In this document: positions 21,289-30,893 of the stretch, in pieces
Numbering within the stretch: the first letter of the stretch is position 1
How the letters are laid out: each line of letters begins with the position of its first letter
Assembly (NCBI GenBank): GCA_016713425.1
Contig: JADJPE010000005.1
Coordinates: 5,368,501-5,432,500 of the forward strand
Length of the DNA: 64,000 nt
Reading direction: 5' to 3'
DNA from: Deltaproteobacteria bacterium
Lineage (GTDB): Bacteria > Myxococcota > Kuafuiibacteriia > Kuafuiibacteriales > Kuafuiibacteriaceae
The notes under the pieces: model-generated
The model's input: only the letters and a program-made list of their open reading frames with translations
The model's database searches: none
Told to the model about the DNA's origin: nothing
Program-made: the position numbers and the translations under genes

Positions 21289-22683
21289 TCATAAGCGGGT
21301 TCGAAAAAGCACGGACTCCGGCCGTGAACTCTCCTCATTGCCCCAATTGGCCTGCCCCGTTCGACGTCGGGCTTCCTTGCTGCGTCGGAGAAGAATCAGG
21401 ACATGGGCAACGAGCGCGAGTCGCGCGCCGTCGATGGGCGAATTGGGGCGAAGCAGATGCCCCCGTGCGATCAGCCGGACTCGACGCTCATCGAGCCGGG
21501 TGAGCAAGATCGTCGCTTCGAGATCTGTGGTCGTGATGGCGCCAGAGTTGAGCGAACGCAGAAGACCTTCCACACGCCGGCGATCGACGCTGGAAGGGTC
21601 CGCGAGATCGAGGAACTCAGCCAGCGACTCGACGACATCCGTCACGACCAACAAGGACGGCGCCGAAGACGGTCGCGGCGCCGAAGAGGAACGAGGCGAC
21701 ACCTCGACCCGGTTCGGATCGGACGACCAGAATTGCTCGAAGAGGGTTCGCCGGAGGCCCGAGCGCCCGGCTCCCGGCTCCGGCTTGGCGCCGGCGGGCG
21801 CGACTCGTTCCAACATCTCTTCGCTGGCATCCACCATCGGAAACGGCCAGGTGCGGGGCGGTGTCGACAGGGTCACCAGATGCGACATGACGCGTTCGAG
21901 AGGGATCATGCGAAGACGCTCGGTTCCGCTTTGCCCAAGCAGGAGAAGCTGGATGCGCGCCAGCGTGACTTCGACCGACTCATTGAGTGCGAAGGAACCG
22001 ACGTGGGCAGCACACTGCTCAAAGATCCCCAGGAATAGGGCCTCGGGCTGAGCAAGCTCCGCCGCACGCAGATCCGCCAAATCGGTATGCCCGTGACCCA
22101 AGAAGTGGGAGAACGCATCTCGAATCGGCACCATGGCATCGAGGAGGCGCGTTAGCTCCAAGACGAAGCTGTATACGGGCTCGATGCTGCGCCGAGAAAG
22201 GAGCGCACGATGCTTGGCCAGAAGAAGTCCCGTCGCATCGCTGAGCCCCGCCCAGAGTTCCGCACGATCCGCGACGAGCAACAGCCGAAGGCGAAGCTGA
22301 AGATCCGCGCCCTGAAGCACGCGGGGCACGGGGCGGAGCGACTGCGCCGCATCGCGGATCGTCTTCTGCAGCTCGGTTCCCAAGCTCATGATCTCTTGCG
22401 CCAGCCCATCGGCGGCGGAGAGCGCGCCCTCGGCCTTCAGATCCTCGAAGGCTTGAACCCGAGCGAAAAGCGCCGCGATTTGAGATTCGGCGTCGGAGAC
22501 CTTCGCAGCCAGATATTCAGCGTCATCCGTGCGCTCACGCTCGAACGGCTCGAGCAAATGCAGATTCCGACCGCCGTCGTCCCCGCCCCGAGGCGCCCAG
22601 GGATCCTGTGGCAAACGGATCGTCGATACGGGCGGGTGCGGGTTGGACGAAGCTGAGGGTTGAGCCGACCTTGCCATCATCAT
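21289..22683 (-). CDS. Large hypothetical helical protein
   Basis: The roughly 464-residue protein matches nothing I recognise. The N-terminus is Pro/Ser-rich. Residues about 70-130 form a coiled-coil-like helix (AEYLAAKVSDAESQIAALFARVQAFEDLK), followed by helical repeats. A low-complexity Ser/Ala/Pro segment lies near 340-360. The start could be at 22683 (MMMARS) or 22728. No signal peptide is present. The last residues are rich in Arg. Confidence 0.65.
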   Translation of the reverse strand: MMMARSAQPSASSNPHPPVSTIRLPQDPWAPRGGDDGGRNLHLLEPFERERTDDAEYLAAKVSDAESQIAALFARVQAFEDLKAEGALSAADGLAQEIMSLGTELQKTIRDAAQSLRPVPRVLQGADLQLRLRLLLVADRAELWAGLSDATGLLLAKHRALLSRRSIEPVYSFVLELTRLLDAMVPIRDAFSHFLGHGHTDLADLRAAELAQPEALFLGIFEQCAAHVGSFALNESVEVTLARIQLLLLGQSGTERLRMIPLERVMSHLVTLSTPPRTWPFPMVDASEEMLERVAPAGAKPEPGAGRSGLRRTLFEQFWSSDPNRVEVSPRSSSAPRPSSAPSLLVVTDVVESLAEFLDLADPSSVDRRRVEGLLRSLNSGAITTTDLEATILLTRLDERRVRLIARGHLLRPNSPIDGARLALVAHVLILLRRSKEARRRTGQANWGNEESSRPESVLFRTRL

Positions 22684-22924
22684 CTCGCGGTCTTTCCGCC
22701 GACATCCGCACGCTTCATGCCACCCCAAGCATGCTCACCTTCCGTGAACCACCGGGTGGCCGTGGCTGTTCCAAACAGACACGAACGCCATGCGAGGAGA
22801 CATCCCGAGGTTCGGTCGAGCTCGGTTCGCGGGTCGGCCCTCCCTCACAAGAAGGTTGCGACCGAGAAGACGGTTTGATTCAGATCGCGAAAAGGGCTGC
22901 GAAGTTGAAGGCTTGAAGCGGGCG

Positions 22925-23257
22925 CTAGCCAAGAATCTGCTGAAGTTTGAGCGCAAGCGACATGTCGCCCTTGATCTTCAGCTTGCCCGTCATGAACGCC
23001 ATCTGCCCATTGAGCTTTCCGGCGACAAGCTCAAGGAAATCCGACGCAGACATCGTGATCGTCACACCCGCCTGGTCGATCTGGCCGGCATAAACCCAGT
23101 CAGAAGCCTTCGTTAAGTCCACGACCCACTGTCCGCCGCCCTCGCCAGTCAGATCGAACTGGTAGGAGGATTTGATGGCCTCCGCCACCTCTGGCTTCGC
23201 CTTCAGGCGTTCGGCGATGTCGACCTCGAACACCTCTTGGCACGTCTTCTTGCTCAT
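22925..23257 (-). CDS. SCP2 sterol-binding-domain protein
   Basis: The 110-residue protein is a single SCP-2 domain, a small lipid-carrier fold. Typical segments are YQFDLTGEGGGQWVVDL, GVTITMSASDFLELVAGKLNGQMAFMTGKLKIKGD and ALKLQQIL at the C-terminus. Such stand-alone domains bind acyl-CoA or other lipids. It is divergent from the HMG-CoA lyase gene (168-bp gap), and a role in acyl-CoA handling fits that neighbour. Confidence 0.92.
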   Translation of the reverse strand: MSKKTCQEVFEVDIAERLKAKPEVAEAIKSSYQFDLTGEGGGQWVVDLTKASDWVYAGQIDQAGVTITMSASDFLELVAGKLNGQMAFMTGKLKIKGDMSLALKLQQILG

Positions 23258-23425
23258 GGGTTTGTCGTTTCCCTGACCCTCCCGCGGGAGTCAAGCCCGA
23301 GCGGAGCCGTTCCTTCGAGCCCGCCACTTGGCTCTTCGGCTCCCCGCTTTGACACGGCACGCGCGGCTTCCTAACGTGACAGAAGAAGGGGGGGCGCCCG
23401 CCGACATCGCGCTCGCCATCGACCC

Positions 23426-24376
23426 ATGTCGATCGAAGAACAGGTCACCCTCTATGAGGTCGGATTGCGCGATGGCCTCCAGAACGAGCCCGCGTTCGTG
23501 CCGACCGACGACAAGCTCGTGCTTGCGCGCATGCTGGCCGACGCCGGCCTCACGCGGATCGAGCTCACGAGTTTCGTATCGCCCCGATGGATTCCGCAGC
23601 TCGCCGATCACGAGCGCGTCGCCCACGACGCCGAGCGACGCCCGGGCGTGCAATACAGCGCGCTCGTACCGAACCGCCGCGGCCTCGATGGCGCCCGCCG
23701 AGCGCACCTCGACGAGGTCGCGATTTTCTTGTCCGCGACCGAGACCCACACCCAGCGCAACATCAACAAGTCGATCTCCGAAGCGCTCGCCGTGCTGTCC
23801 GAGGTCTCGGCGTGCGCCATCGCCGCTGGCATCCGGGTGCGCGGCTACATTTCCGTCGTCTTCGGCTGTCCCTATGAAGGCGCCGTCGCGACCGCCCGTG
23901 TACACGCACTGGTACGTTCACTCCTTGATATGGGAGTCTTCGAGGTGAGCCTCGGCGACACCATCGGCGTCGGCAACCCCCGCCAAGTTAAGAACCTCGT
24001 TCGCTCGCTTCTCACCGAGGTGTCGCCCGACCGTCTCGCGCTCCACCTCCACGACACGCGAGGCACCGCACTTGCGAACGTCGTGTCCGGCTTGGACGAG
24101 GGCATCCGAACCTTTGATACTTCCTTCGGCGGACTGGGAGGCTGCCCCTACGCGCCAGGCGCCGCGGGCAACCTTGCCACGGAAGATCTCGTCTATCTGC
24201 TCGACGGGATGGGGTGCCCTTGCTCGGTGGATCTTGATCGACTCATCCTCGCGTCATTGCATGTCACCGAGTTGATCGGTCGTTCACTTCCTTCGAAGGT
24301 CCTGCAAGCCGAGTTGGCACGGAGGCAGCGCGATCTTTCGCGGCGCGCAAAGGCCAACCAAACAACGTCGACCTAG
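23426..24376 (+). CDS. mvaB: Hydroxymethylglutaryl-CoA lyase
   Basis: The 316-residue TIM-barrel enzyme cleaves HMG-CoA to acetoacetate and acetyl-CoA in leucine breakdown. It has the HMGL-like N-terminal motif YEVGLRDGLQNE with the catalytic Arg/Asp at residues 15-16, the metal-ligand region LHLHDTRGTALANV, and the lyase signature GLGGCPYAPGAAGNLATED with the active-site Cys, which separates it from isopropylmalate synthase. No strong ribosome-binding site precedes the ATG at 23426, and no better start is visible. Confidence 0.94.
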   Translation: MSIEEQVTLYEVGLRDGLQNEPAFVPTDDKLVLARMLADAGLTRIELTSFVSPRWIPQLADHERVAHDAERRPGVQYSALVPNRRGLDGARRAHLDEVAIFLSATETHTQRNINKSISEALAVLSEVSACAIAAGIRVRGYISVVFGCPYEGAVATARVHALVRSLLDMGVFEVSLGDTIGVGNPRQVKNLVRSLLTEVSPDRLALHLHDTRGTALANVVSGLDEGIRTFDTSFGGLGGCPYAPGAAGNLATEDLVYLLDGMGCPCSVDLDRLILASLHVTELIGRSLPSKVLQAELARRQRDLSRRAKANQTTST

Positions 24377-24415
24377 ATGTGCTCGGCCGAAATGCCGATC
24401 CCTTCGTTCACTGTT

Positions 24416-24606
24416 CCCGGTTCACATTCACATGCCCCGCTCCGATTCGCGTTCCTCATGCCCGGTTCCCTGCTCCCGGGTCCCCGTTCATGCGACGCCA
24501 ATCACTCCCGGACGATGGGCGACAACGGAGAGGAGCTGGGGGCTGGGAGCTGGGAACAGGGGACGGGGAACAGCAATCGGAGCGGGGAATGTGAATGTGA
24601 ACCGGG
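24416..24606. repeat. Long inverted repeat (32-bp arms, 31/32 complementary)
   Basis: The left arm 24416-24447 (CCCGGTTCACATTCACAT...) is the reverse complement of the right arm 24575-24606 with one mismatch, separated by 127 bp. Weaker complementarity continues inward through GTTCC/GGAAC and TTCCC/GGGAA blocks. The interior contains imperfect GGGAAC/GGGAGC repeats. It occupies nearly all of the 245 bp between HMG-CoA lyase and the four-helix-bundle gene and contains no convincing gene. Confidence 0.85.
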
Positions 24607-24621
24607 CATCGGAATGAGTGC

Positions 24622-24981
24622 TCAGCGGGATTCGTCAGAGCCCGCCGTCTTTGCGGAGCTCATCAGGATTGCGACCAGCTCGCCGGCCTCGCGGAGCAAC
24701 GGCGGGATCTCGTATTGAGGGGCCAGGTTCGCGCGTTGGACCAGGCCGAGCCAATAGACCGATTCGCGCATCTCCTTGGCCGCGAGGCTCACCTTGTGCA
24801 CGAAGTCTCGCCGGCTCTGGGCGCTCCGAGCCTCCTCGTAGTTGGACCCGCCCGACGTGGCCGAGCGAAGAAGCTGATCGGCAATGTGCTTGCCAGGGCG
24901 ATCTTGCGGGAGCGGGGCCACGAGCCGGACGACCGACGCTCCAAAGTCCACGAGTCGCGTGGCGATGTTGTCTCCCTTCAT
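24622..24981 (-). CDS. Four-helix-bundle (S23-like) protein
   Basis: The 119-residue protein matches the family first seen in 23S rRNA intervening sequences: IATRLVDFGASVVRLVAPLP, then GKHIADQLLRSATSGGSNYEEARSA, then FVHKVSLAAKEMRESVYWLGL. The family's function is unknown, though it is often found near variable or mobile loci. No rRNA is nearby, so this is a free-standing copy. It sits between the inverted repeat and the IS630 transposase, on the transposase strand. Confidence 0.85.
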   Translation of the reverse strand: MKGDNIATRLVDFGASVVRLVAPLPQDRPGKHIADQLLRSATSGGSNYEEARSAQSRRDFVHKVSLAAKEMRESVYWLGLVQRANLAPQYEIPPLLREAGELVAILMSSAKTAGSDESR

Positions 24982-25084
24982 ACGGATGATCTCCGGAAGC
25001 CGCTCGGCTCTGTCCACGACGTTCGCTCCGGAAATCGTTCCGGTCGAACGCAGCGGATGGACCACCGCGGATGCGCGTCCGATC

Positions 25085-26275
25085 TCATGCCTGGAGCGGC
25101 CTACCCGTATAGGTCCAGCGGAACGGCTTGGCGAGCACCCTGTGGAAGTATTCGACGAATTGGAAAACGCGCGATCGCAGATCGTCGATCGAAGTGAAGC
25201 TGGATCGTTTGAGAAGCCGCCGGGCGAGGATAGAGAACCAGATTTCGACCTGGTTGAGCCAGGAGCAATGACGGGGCGTGTAGACGAAGCGAATCCGATG
25301 AGACGGATCTTCAAGGAACTTCCGGCGCGTCTTCTTTGACTTCAAGATGCCCTGCTTGCCCTTCACGCCAAGGGCCTCCTCCAACCCGCAGCGCCGCGCG
25401 ACGAGCCGCACGAGGCTCGCGGATCGGTGCGTGTCGAGTTGGTCGACGACGAAGATCCACGTTGCCCCAGGATCGCTTTCAACCGTCTTGTCGATGTGGG
25501 CCGCGAAGTCGGCCTCGGTGCGAGTCGGTCCAATCGACGGACAGATTACTTTGCCCGTCGCCACATCGAAGTTCGCGATCAACGACAACGTGCCGTGGCG
25601 GATGTACTCGAACTCGACCCGTTCGACGAGGCCGGGTCGCACCGGTTTCGTTTCGTGGAGGCGCTCGAGCGCCTGCATCCCCGTCTTCTCGTCGGTGCTC
25701 ACCACGTGCGTACCCACGGCCGCGAGTTCGGGAGCGTCGCGGTACGTGTCGCAGAGCTTCTCGACGTCTGCCTGGTGCTGCTCGGGCGCTTCGCGCTTGT
25801 CCCGCGAAGTCAGCCAGTACTGACTCTTGTGCGGCCCCCTCTTCATCGCTTCGCGCGCCAGCTCCGGTGGCGTCCAGTGCGAGACCCGAAGTCCGCTTTC
25901 CGCAGGCGGCTCGCAGGCCAACGCGATGATCGATGCCACTTCTTCCGGGGTAAACTTCGAGGGTGCGCCACTCCGCTCGTTGTCCTCAAGCACGCCGAGG
26001 ATCAGCTTCTCCAGATCCTTGCCGTTCGCGCCTCCATTCTCTGCATCGACCAGGGCTGCGCTTGCTCCAACCCAACGGACACGCCACCGCCGCACACGTT
26101 GCCGGTCCACGCCCAGCTCGTCTGCTTGGTCCTCGTTGTTTCGGCCCTCGGCTGACATCAGCACGATCCGGCACCGCTCCACCAACCGCTGTGGCGCCAC
26201 CTTCGCCCGCGTAAGTGGCTCGAGCACAGCCCTCTGCTTCGGCGTCACCTCGACACTGACCGACCTCTTGCCCAT
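25085..26275 (-). mobile_element. IS630-family transposase, apparently intact
   Basis: The 396-residue protein begins MGKRSVSVEVTPKQRAVLEPL and carries an N-terminal helix-turn-helix (residues about 40-75, QADELGVDRQRVRRW). The C-terminal DDE domain has all three acidic motifs: STDEKTGMQAL, IFVVDQLDTHRSASL and HCSWLNQVEIWFSILARRLL. IS630 elements insert at TA. The reading frame is unbroken, so the element may be functional. I could not identify terminal inverted repeats with confidence, so only the transposase gene is delimited. Confidence 0.93.
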
Positions 26276-26542
26276 ACGATCCCCTCCCTGGAGATCGCCA
26301 CACCATGATCCGCGCTCGAGGTCTGCGCAAGAGCGGCTCGAAATCTCAGCCGAGCACATCTAGTCGGGTGAGTCTCTCCTTCGGCACCCAGAAGTTGGCT
26401 GAAGTCGAGGCAAGCGGCTTACGACCGTCGCGCATCTTCGTCGGAGGAGCAACGACGCGCAGCACGAGGATCTCCGTCCCGGCGGTACCGGTCGGTTCAT
26501 CACGTTGTCATTGTCGTTGACCTCCATTCTCTGTTCATGGTG

Positions 26543-27678
26543 CGCGCCGACCAGGCTGAGCACCCTGCTCACATTCACGAACGCGGCAACGAAGGTTCGG
26601 AATTCCATCGCGAGTACGCGGCTACGCTGCTCCTCGTGTTTCGTTGCCCAGCGCAGCCATCACCATGTAGGCCCAGTTGGCGACCAGCGTGTTCACCGGC
26701 GCGTAAAGAGCGTGAACACCACTCTTCAACTGGCCGAGGAGGTTCTCCTGGTTGCAGCGTGCCCGAGCTTGATGGATGACCTCATGACAGCTCAGCTCGG
26801 TCAGATGGGTGATGTAGAAGAAATATCGGATCTCCGGGATCAGTACTTTCTCTCCTTTCATGACCGAGATGTTCTTCCGCAGGGCGACGACTCGGTATGG
26901 ACGGGAACACTTGTTGGGCTGATGCTTGAAATCGACGATCTCCTCGCTCTCGGTTCGAAGTACCTTGAAGCCTCGCTGACGAACGATCTGATCCTGGACA
27001 TTCGTGGGTCGCGCCCGTGGCTGCGTGCGGATTTCTCGTTCTGCGCGGCGTTCCAGTTCTCGGTATAGGTCACTCGAGCCACTCTCCGCCCGCGCGCTCG
27101 AAGTACGGGATCACGCCCTCGTGTGACGGGCGATTGGCGCCTCGGCTGGCGATGCAAAGGGGCTCCGCCGTGTTCGCGAGCGTCACCAGCAAGGCGTGAC
27201 AGCTCCAGATACCGTTGTACGAGATATCCATTCCCTCTTTGCACTCGCCGTCGGTGTTGCCCACCGAAAAACGCCGACAAAAGTCTCCAGCCGTGGTTGG
27301 GTCCGGGATACTGCGTGTGCCCAAAGCCTCGAGAAATACGCGATCATTGCGTCGAAGCTCGATGTCCTCGAGCGTTCGGCCACCACACAGCGCGTTGTAG
27401 GCGATGTTCATGACGTGATCGGACTCGTGGTAGGGCACCTTGATCTTGAGCAGATGAAGGTTGTCATCGATGTGCTTGGTGAGCCCGGTCTTCTTGACGA
27501 GGCGCTGGACGGCCCCAATGCCGCCGTGTGAGATTGCCTTGGTCTTTCCTGCGAGCTCGTACCGAACGTTGCCACCCGAGAGCACGGGTCCGGCCTCGTT
27601 CACATGAATCGCAGACTTGAGCCGTCTCTCGATCTTGATCTTCTCAGCCTCGATGCGTCGTCGTATGTTCCTGTCCAT
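26543..27678 (-). pseudogene. Decayed IS1380-family transposase
   Basis: The N-terminal part (27070-27678) starts MDRNIRRRIEAEK and carries the family segments VPYHESDHVMNIAYNAL, LEDIELRRNDRVFLEALG and DPTTAGDFCRRF. It then jumps to GECKEGMDISYNG, losing about 35 residues that normally include the first catalytic Asp. After a stop at 27070 the similarity resumes in another frame (about 26622-27080: RTQPRARPTNVQDQIVRQRG, ending ARCNQENLLGQLKSG and ALYAPVNTLVANWAYMVMAAL). A third frame holds the C-terminal MEFRTFVAAFVNVSRVL (26543-26608). There are thus at least one internal deletion, one larger gap and two frameshifts. It is inactive. Confidence 0.88.
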
Positions 27679-27711
27679 TCGAAAAGCCTTCCGGTGGTTC
27701 AAGTTGTTTCG

Positions 27712-27757
27712 TAAGGACACTCGAATATCGGAAGCTTTTCGATTCTGATCCGTGAAC
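27712..27757 (+). repeat. Copy 1 of a 46/48-bp direct repeat, likely IS1380-type element end
   Basis: The sequence opens TAAGGACACTCGAATATCGG and ends TGATCCGTGAAC. It lies 34 bp upstream of the IS1380 pseudogene start, where an element's terminus is expected. A close copy in the same orientation lies at 28255-28302. Confidence 0.8.
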
Positions 27758-27857
27758 GGGTTGCGCGATTGCGCACGGACGCGTCCACGCTCCATGCCGA
27801 CGCTCCACGCTCCACCCGCGACGATCTACCCGCACGCGCACGCGCTCGACCACGACC

Positions 27858-28099
27858 CCACGACGACTCGAGGCGGGCGATCAGGCGCGTCAGCATCGCT
27901 GATACACGACCGGCAAGGTGTTTGAGCTCGTCGGAGTCGGAACTCTTATCGAGCTGCAGCACCTTCAGCAGATCGGCGGCGGCCGAATCTTCACGGCGAC
28001 CCGAGTCGATAATATCGCGAGCTCAAGAGCAATGCGATAGGCATCGAGTTTCTCGTGCGGAAAGGAGCCCCGGCGATCGATTCCCACGCTGTTCGTCAT
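27858..28099 (-). pseudogene. Internally deleted four-helix-bundle (S23-like) gene
   Basis: Reading the minus strand from 28099 gives MTNSVGIDRRGSFPHEKLDA and then YRIALEL, the typical start of the S23-like family. The frame then shifts, and another frame gives RREDSAAADLLKVLQLDKSS followed by LKHLAGRVSAMLTRLIARLE, the typical C-terminus. The central half of the protein is missing. The copy is distinct from the intact gene at 24622-24981. It lies between the two direct repeats. Confidence 0.7.
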
Positions 28100-28254
28100 G
28101 GCGTGGCGTGCGGGTGCTCGTGCGCGTCGTTCGGGGGACGTTCCTCGTGACCGTTATCCGTCGCGCGTTGTTCGTTCTTCGTGAAGTCGTACGCGGCCAC
28201 GACACATGTCTACGTATCCTGTTCACGCACGCCAGGAGGAAATTCTGAAAATCC

Positions 28255-28302
28255 TAAGGACACTCGAATTTATCGAAAGCTTTTCGTTTTTGATCCGTGA
28301 AC
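28255..28302 (+). repeat. Copy 2 of the 46/48-bp direct repeat
   Basis: It opens TAAGGACACTCGAATTTATC and ends TGATCCGTGAAC, matching copy 1 except for a 2-bp insertion and about three substitutions. No transposase fragment is attached to this copy, so it may be a solo terminus of an excised or deleted element. Confidence 0.8.
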
Positions 28303-28328
28303 AGAGGGGGGGCGCGCTTGTTTGAGGT

Positions 28329-29510
28329 CTAGTTCAGCTGGGTTGAGCTCACGTGCGCCGGCGGAACAGCATCCCCTATTCGCGCGGTCGGAGCGCCGCC
28401 TCCGGCCTCTCGGCTGGCGAGCACGAGTACGTTCGTGGCGCGCAGAAGGTCCGCTCGAACCTGTGTAACCTGCGTGAGAACATCCGGAGGCGAGGTCGCC
28501 GCCTGGTCCCCGAGAAGCGCACAAAGCTCGAGCGCCGGACCGTAAACGGGGTCGCCATCAAACCCGAGCCCCTGGCGTCCAAGATCGATCCGCGCACGCA
28601 CGGTCGCTTCCGCCCAAGACGAGGTCGGTTCGTCGCGGAGAAAGCGTCGCTCCTCTGAGACCAATCGACGCCGTACATCGCCGAGCCAAGACGGGAGCAC
28701 CGCCACCGTCTTGGATCTTGAACGGACTGCATGGCGCAGCATCTCAAAGTAGGTCTGATTGACGCTTTCTCCCCCACCGAGCTCACGAATCACGTCCATC
28801 GTGTGGCCTCCCGGCGAAGCGCCCGCCGCCGCGGCGTTTCGCCAAGCATCCTCCGCGACCGCCTTTTCGGTTTCGACCACGCGCGCAATTCGCTGCTTGA
28901 ATTCCGGGGGCAACGAGAGGAACGACAGCCCGACACATTGCACTCCCTCGCTCTCGAAGGACCGGATCACCATCGCAGACACCGAGACCGGCTGCTCTTC
29001 GATATCAAAGGCAATGTCGACCAGATCCCCGTGCTGCGCGGTCGGGAAGTCGCGCACCGAGATTCCGGAAGCGCTCAGATCGATCCCGGGGAGAAAGAAA
29101 GTCTCTCCCCGATGAGTCACGTCGACGATCCCCTGGAAAGGGACCCGCGGATAGTAACGAAACGCAAGGCCCGTTACTTCGGAGATCGCGGCCACGACGC
29201 TCTTTCGGTCGTGGGCCGACACCAGTGCAAGTGCCCCTTCGGTGCGAAACCGGTCGCGGTTCTGCCAGCCCGCCTGCCCGTGAACCAAAACGACGACCGG
29301 CGGGCGCGAACGGGTATCAATCGACGTCAAGTAGTCGAGCGCAAACGCGTCGCTCGTCAAGACGAGAGATAGGGGCAATGCGCGCGTAACCGCTGTCGCC
29401 TCCTCCAAGTTGAGTGCCCAACGAAGGTCGAGGTCTTGACGCGCCAGGAGTTCGAAGCCCGCATCGCTTACGTCGCCATAAACCAGGACCGGTTGCGTCG
29501 TCGCCGCCAT
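28329..29510 (-). CDS. Receiver-like and PilZ-domain protein
   Basis: The roughly 393-residue cytosolic protein has an N-terminal domain with receiver-like alternation (residues about 5-115: VLVYGDVSDAGFELLA, LSLVLTSDAFALDYL, PPVVVLVHGQ). I see no secure phospho-acceptor Asp pattern. The PilZ domain (about 120-215) has an Arg-rich entry (FRYYPRVPFQG) and the signature DLSASGISVRDF, which together bind cyclic di-GMP in the family. The rest is helical. The start is taken at MAATTQPVL (29510); an upstream ATG exists at 29531. A role in c-di-GMP-dependent control of motility or surface functions is inferred. Confidence 0.8.
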   Translation of the reverse strand: MAATTQPVLVYGDVSDAGFELLARQDLDLRWALNLEEATAVTRALPLSLVLTSDAFALDYLTSIDTRSRPPVVVLVHGQAGWQNRDRFRTEGALALVSAHDRKSVVAAISEVTGLAFRYYPRVPFQGIVDVTHRGETFFLPGIDLSASGISVRDFPTAQHGDLVDIAFDIEEQPVSVSAMVIRSFESEGVQCVGLSFLSLPPEFKQRIARVVETEKAVAEDAWRNAAAAGASPGGHTMDVIRELGGGESVNQTYFEMLRHAVRSRSKTVAVLPSWLGDVRRRLVSEERRFLRDEPTSSWAEATVRARIDLGRQGLGFDGDPVYGPALELCALLGDQAATSPPDVLTQVTQVRADLLRATNVLVLASREAGGGAPTARIGDAVPPAHVSSTQLN

Positions 29511-29675
29511 ACTGGTCCCACGAAGTATCACGCGAATCCTTGCGCCCGGAAGCGACGCAGGTGGGACAGCGACGCCATCCAGAACCGCGCCCTCCAGAAC
29601 CGCGCCCTCTCAGACCCAGACCGCCATCCAGACCGAGATCCGAAACCGAACGAAATTCAATGCCCAACCGTGGAT

Positions 29676-30719
29676 TTAGATCTGTGGCATTCCGGCCGCG
29701 ATCGCGCGGCAATCTTGGATGAGCCCAAACGCAGCATCATCCACGCCATATGTGCCCTGCAGCCAAGTGAAAGTCTGATGGGCGTCGGTTGTCACAGTGA
29801 CCCCGCCCGCGCCCCCCATGAGCCCGTAGAGAGGGTCATCCACCTCGATCAAACATGGGCGCACGGAGGCTTGAATCGCACCCTCGGGATGCTTTTCCAC
29901 CTCACCCACCAGGCGGTAGCGCGCGCCGCGGCGGGCGGCTTCGCGAATCTCATCGTCCTTCACCGCGTCGCACCCCGAGCGATTCACGTCGACGACCCGA
30001 AGGGCACCGCCCATCCACACGTTGGCGAGCAAGGCGACCTTCGCCGCCGCATCCCATCCATCCAGATCCAGCACACTGTCCGCCTCAGCGATCCCCTGGG
30101 CCTGAGCGCGAGCGAGCCCACGTGCCCGCGACGCCCCAAGCGCCACCGACTCAAGAACCAGCGAAGACGTTGCATTGAGCACACCGCGCACTTTGATGGG
30201 GGTGACATCGGGCATGAAGGACATCGCGCCAAAAACGGGTAAACCGTCGAGGACCGTCGATTCAAAGCGGAACTGGGCTTTCGACTTGGCGGCCCGATGG
30301 CGGAGATCGCGATAGCCCAACACAATGGGGGCCTTATTGGAGGTGACCACATTCACCCCCGCATCGAGGGCCTGCCTGAGGAAGCTCAGGGAAGGCTCAC
30401 CACTTCGTATGTTCTGCGGGATGCACTCGATCATCACGGTGGCCTGCGCCATGTCGAGCAGCCTCCTGATGTCGGTCGGCGCGGCCTCCCCGAGGCCCTC
30501 GGACTCGATCAACTGGAGCGCATTCGCCGGATCGATCCCCTCGCGGCTCGCCAAGCGCCCGTGGTGCGCCGTCATCAGGCCCACCAGGTTGATTGGGGAC
30601 CCTCGATCCCGAAGGCGACGGAGAAAAGCACGGCCCAATGACCCGGCGCCGATCAGCACCGCCCGCGGAGGGGAGTTCGGACTTGCGGCCACCGCCGTCT
30701 GGCCAGTATTGGAGGTCAC
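29676..30719 (-). CDS. Homoserine dehydrogenase family protein
   Basis: The 347-residue cytosolic protein has an N-terminal Rossmann fold (AVLIGAGSLGRAFLRRL), the conserved VVTSNKAPIV segment with the catalytic-type Lys, and a C-terminal catalytic region (LNATSSLVLE, ADSVLDLDGWDAAAKVALLA) close to the NGTTNYIL and DPxxDVxGxDAAxKxxIL motifs of homoserine dehydrogenase. It lacks an ACT domain and is a little short, so it may act on homoserine or a related 4-hydroxy or amino acid. A homoserine role would link to metH and metF in the same window. Confidence 0.82.
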   Translation of the reverse strand: MTSNTGQTAVAASPNSPPRAVLIGAGSLGRAFLRRLRDRGSPINLVGLMTAHHGRLASREGIDPANALQLIESEGLGEAAPTDIRRLLDMAQATVMIECIPQNIRSGEPSLSFLRQALDAGVNVVTSNKAPIVLGYRDLRHRAAKSKAQFRFESTVLDGLPVFGAMSFMPDVTPIKVRGVLNATSSLVLESVALGASRARGLARAQAQGIAEADSVLDLDGWDAAAKVALLANVWMGGALRVVDVNRSGCDAVKDDEIREAARRGARYRLVGEVEKHPEGAIQASVRPCLIEVDDPLYGLMGGAGGVTVTTDAHQTFTWLQGTYGVDDAAFGLIQDCRAIAAGMPQI

Positions 30720-30893
30720 GCTCCGCTATTTAGGGCGCGCCCAGGCAGAAGTCGACCCTTCTCGCCGCAAAGATTCGCCCTTTGGGCCACCCGACCACCG
30801 CCCTCGTCACGGCAAGAGAGAACCTCTCCGCCCGCAGACGAATGCAACCATTGCTTTCTTGCCCAGGTCACGGCAGCACCGGATCGTAGACCC

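Noticed and set aside
27769..28248. A 159-residue plus-strand reading between the direct repeats
   Set aside because: Arg/Ser-rich shadow of the deleted four-helix-bundle gene on the other strand.
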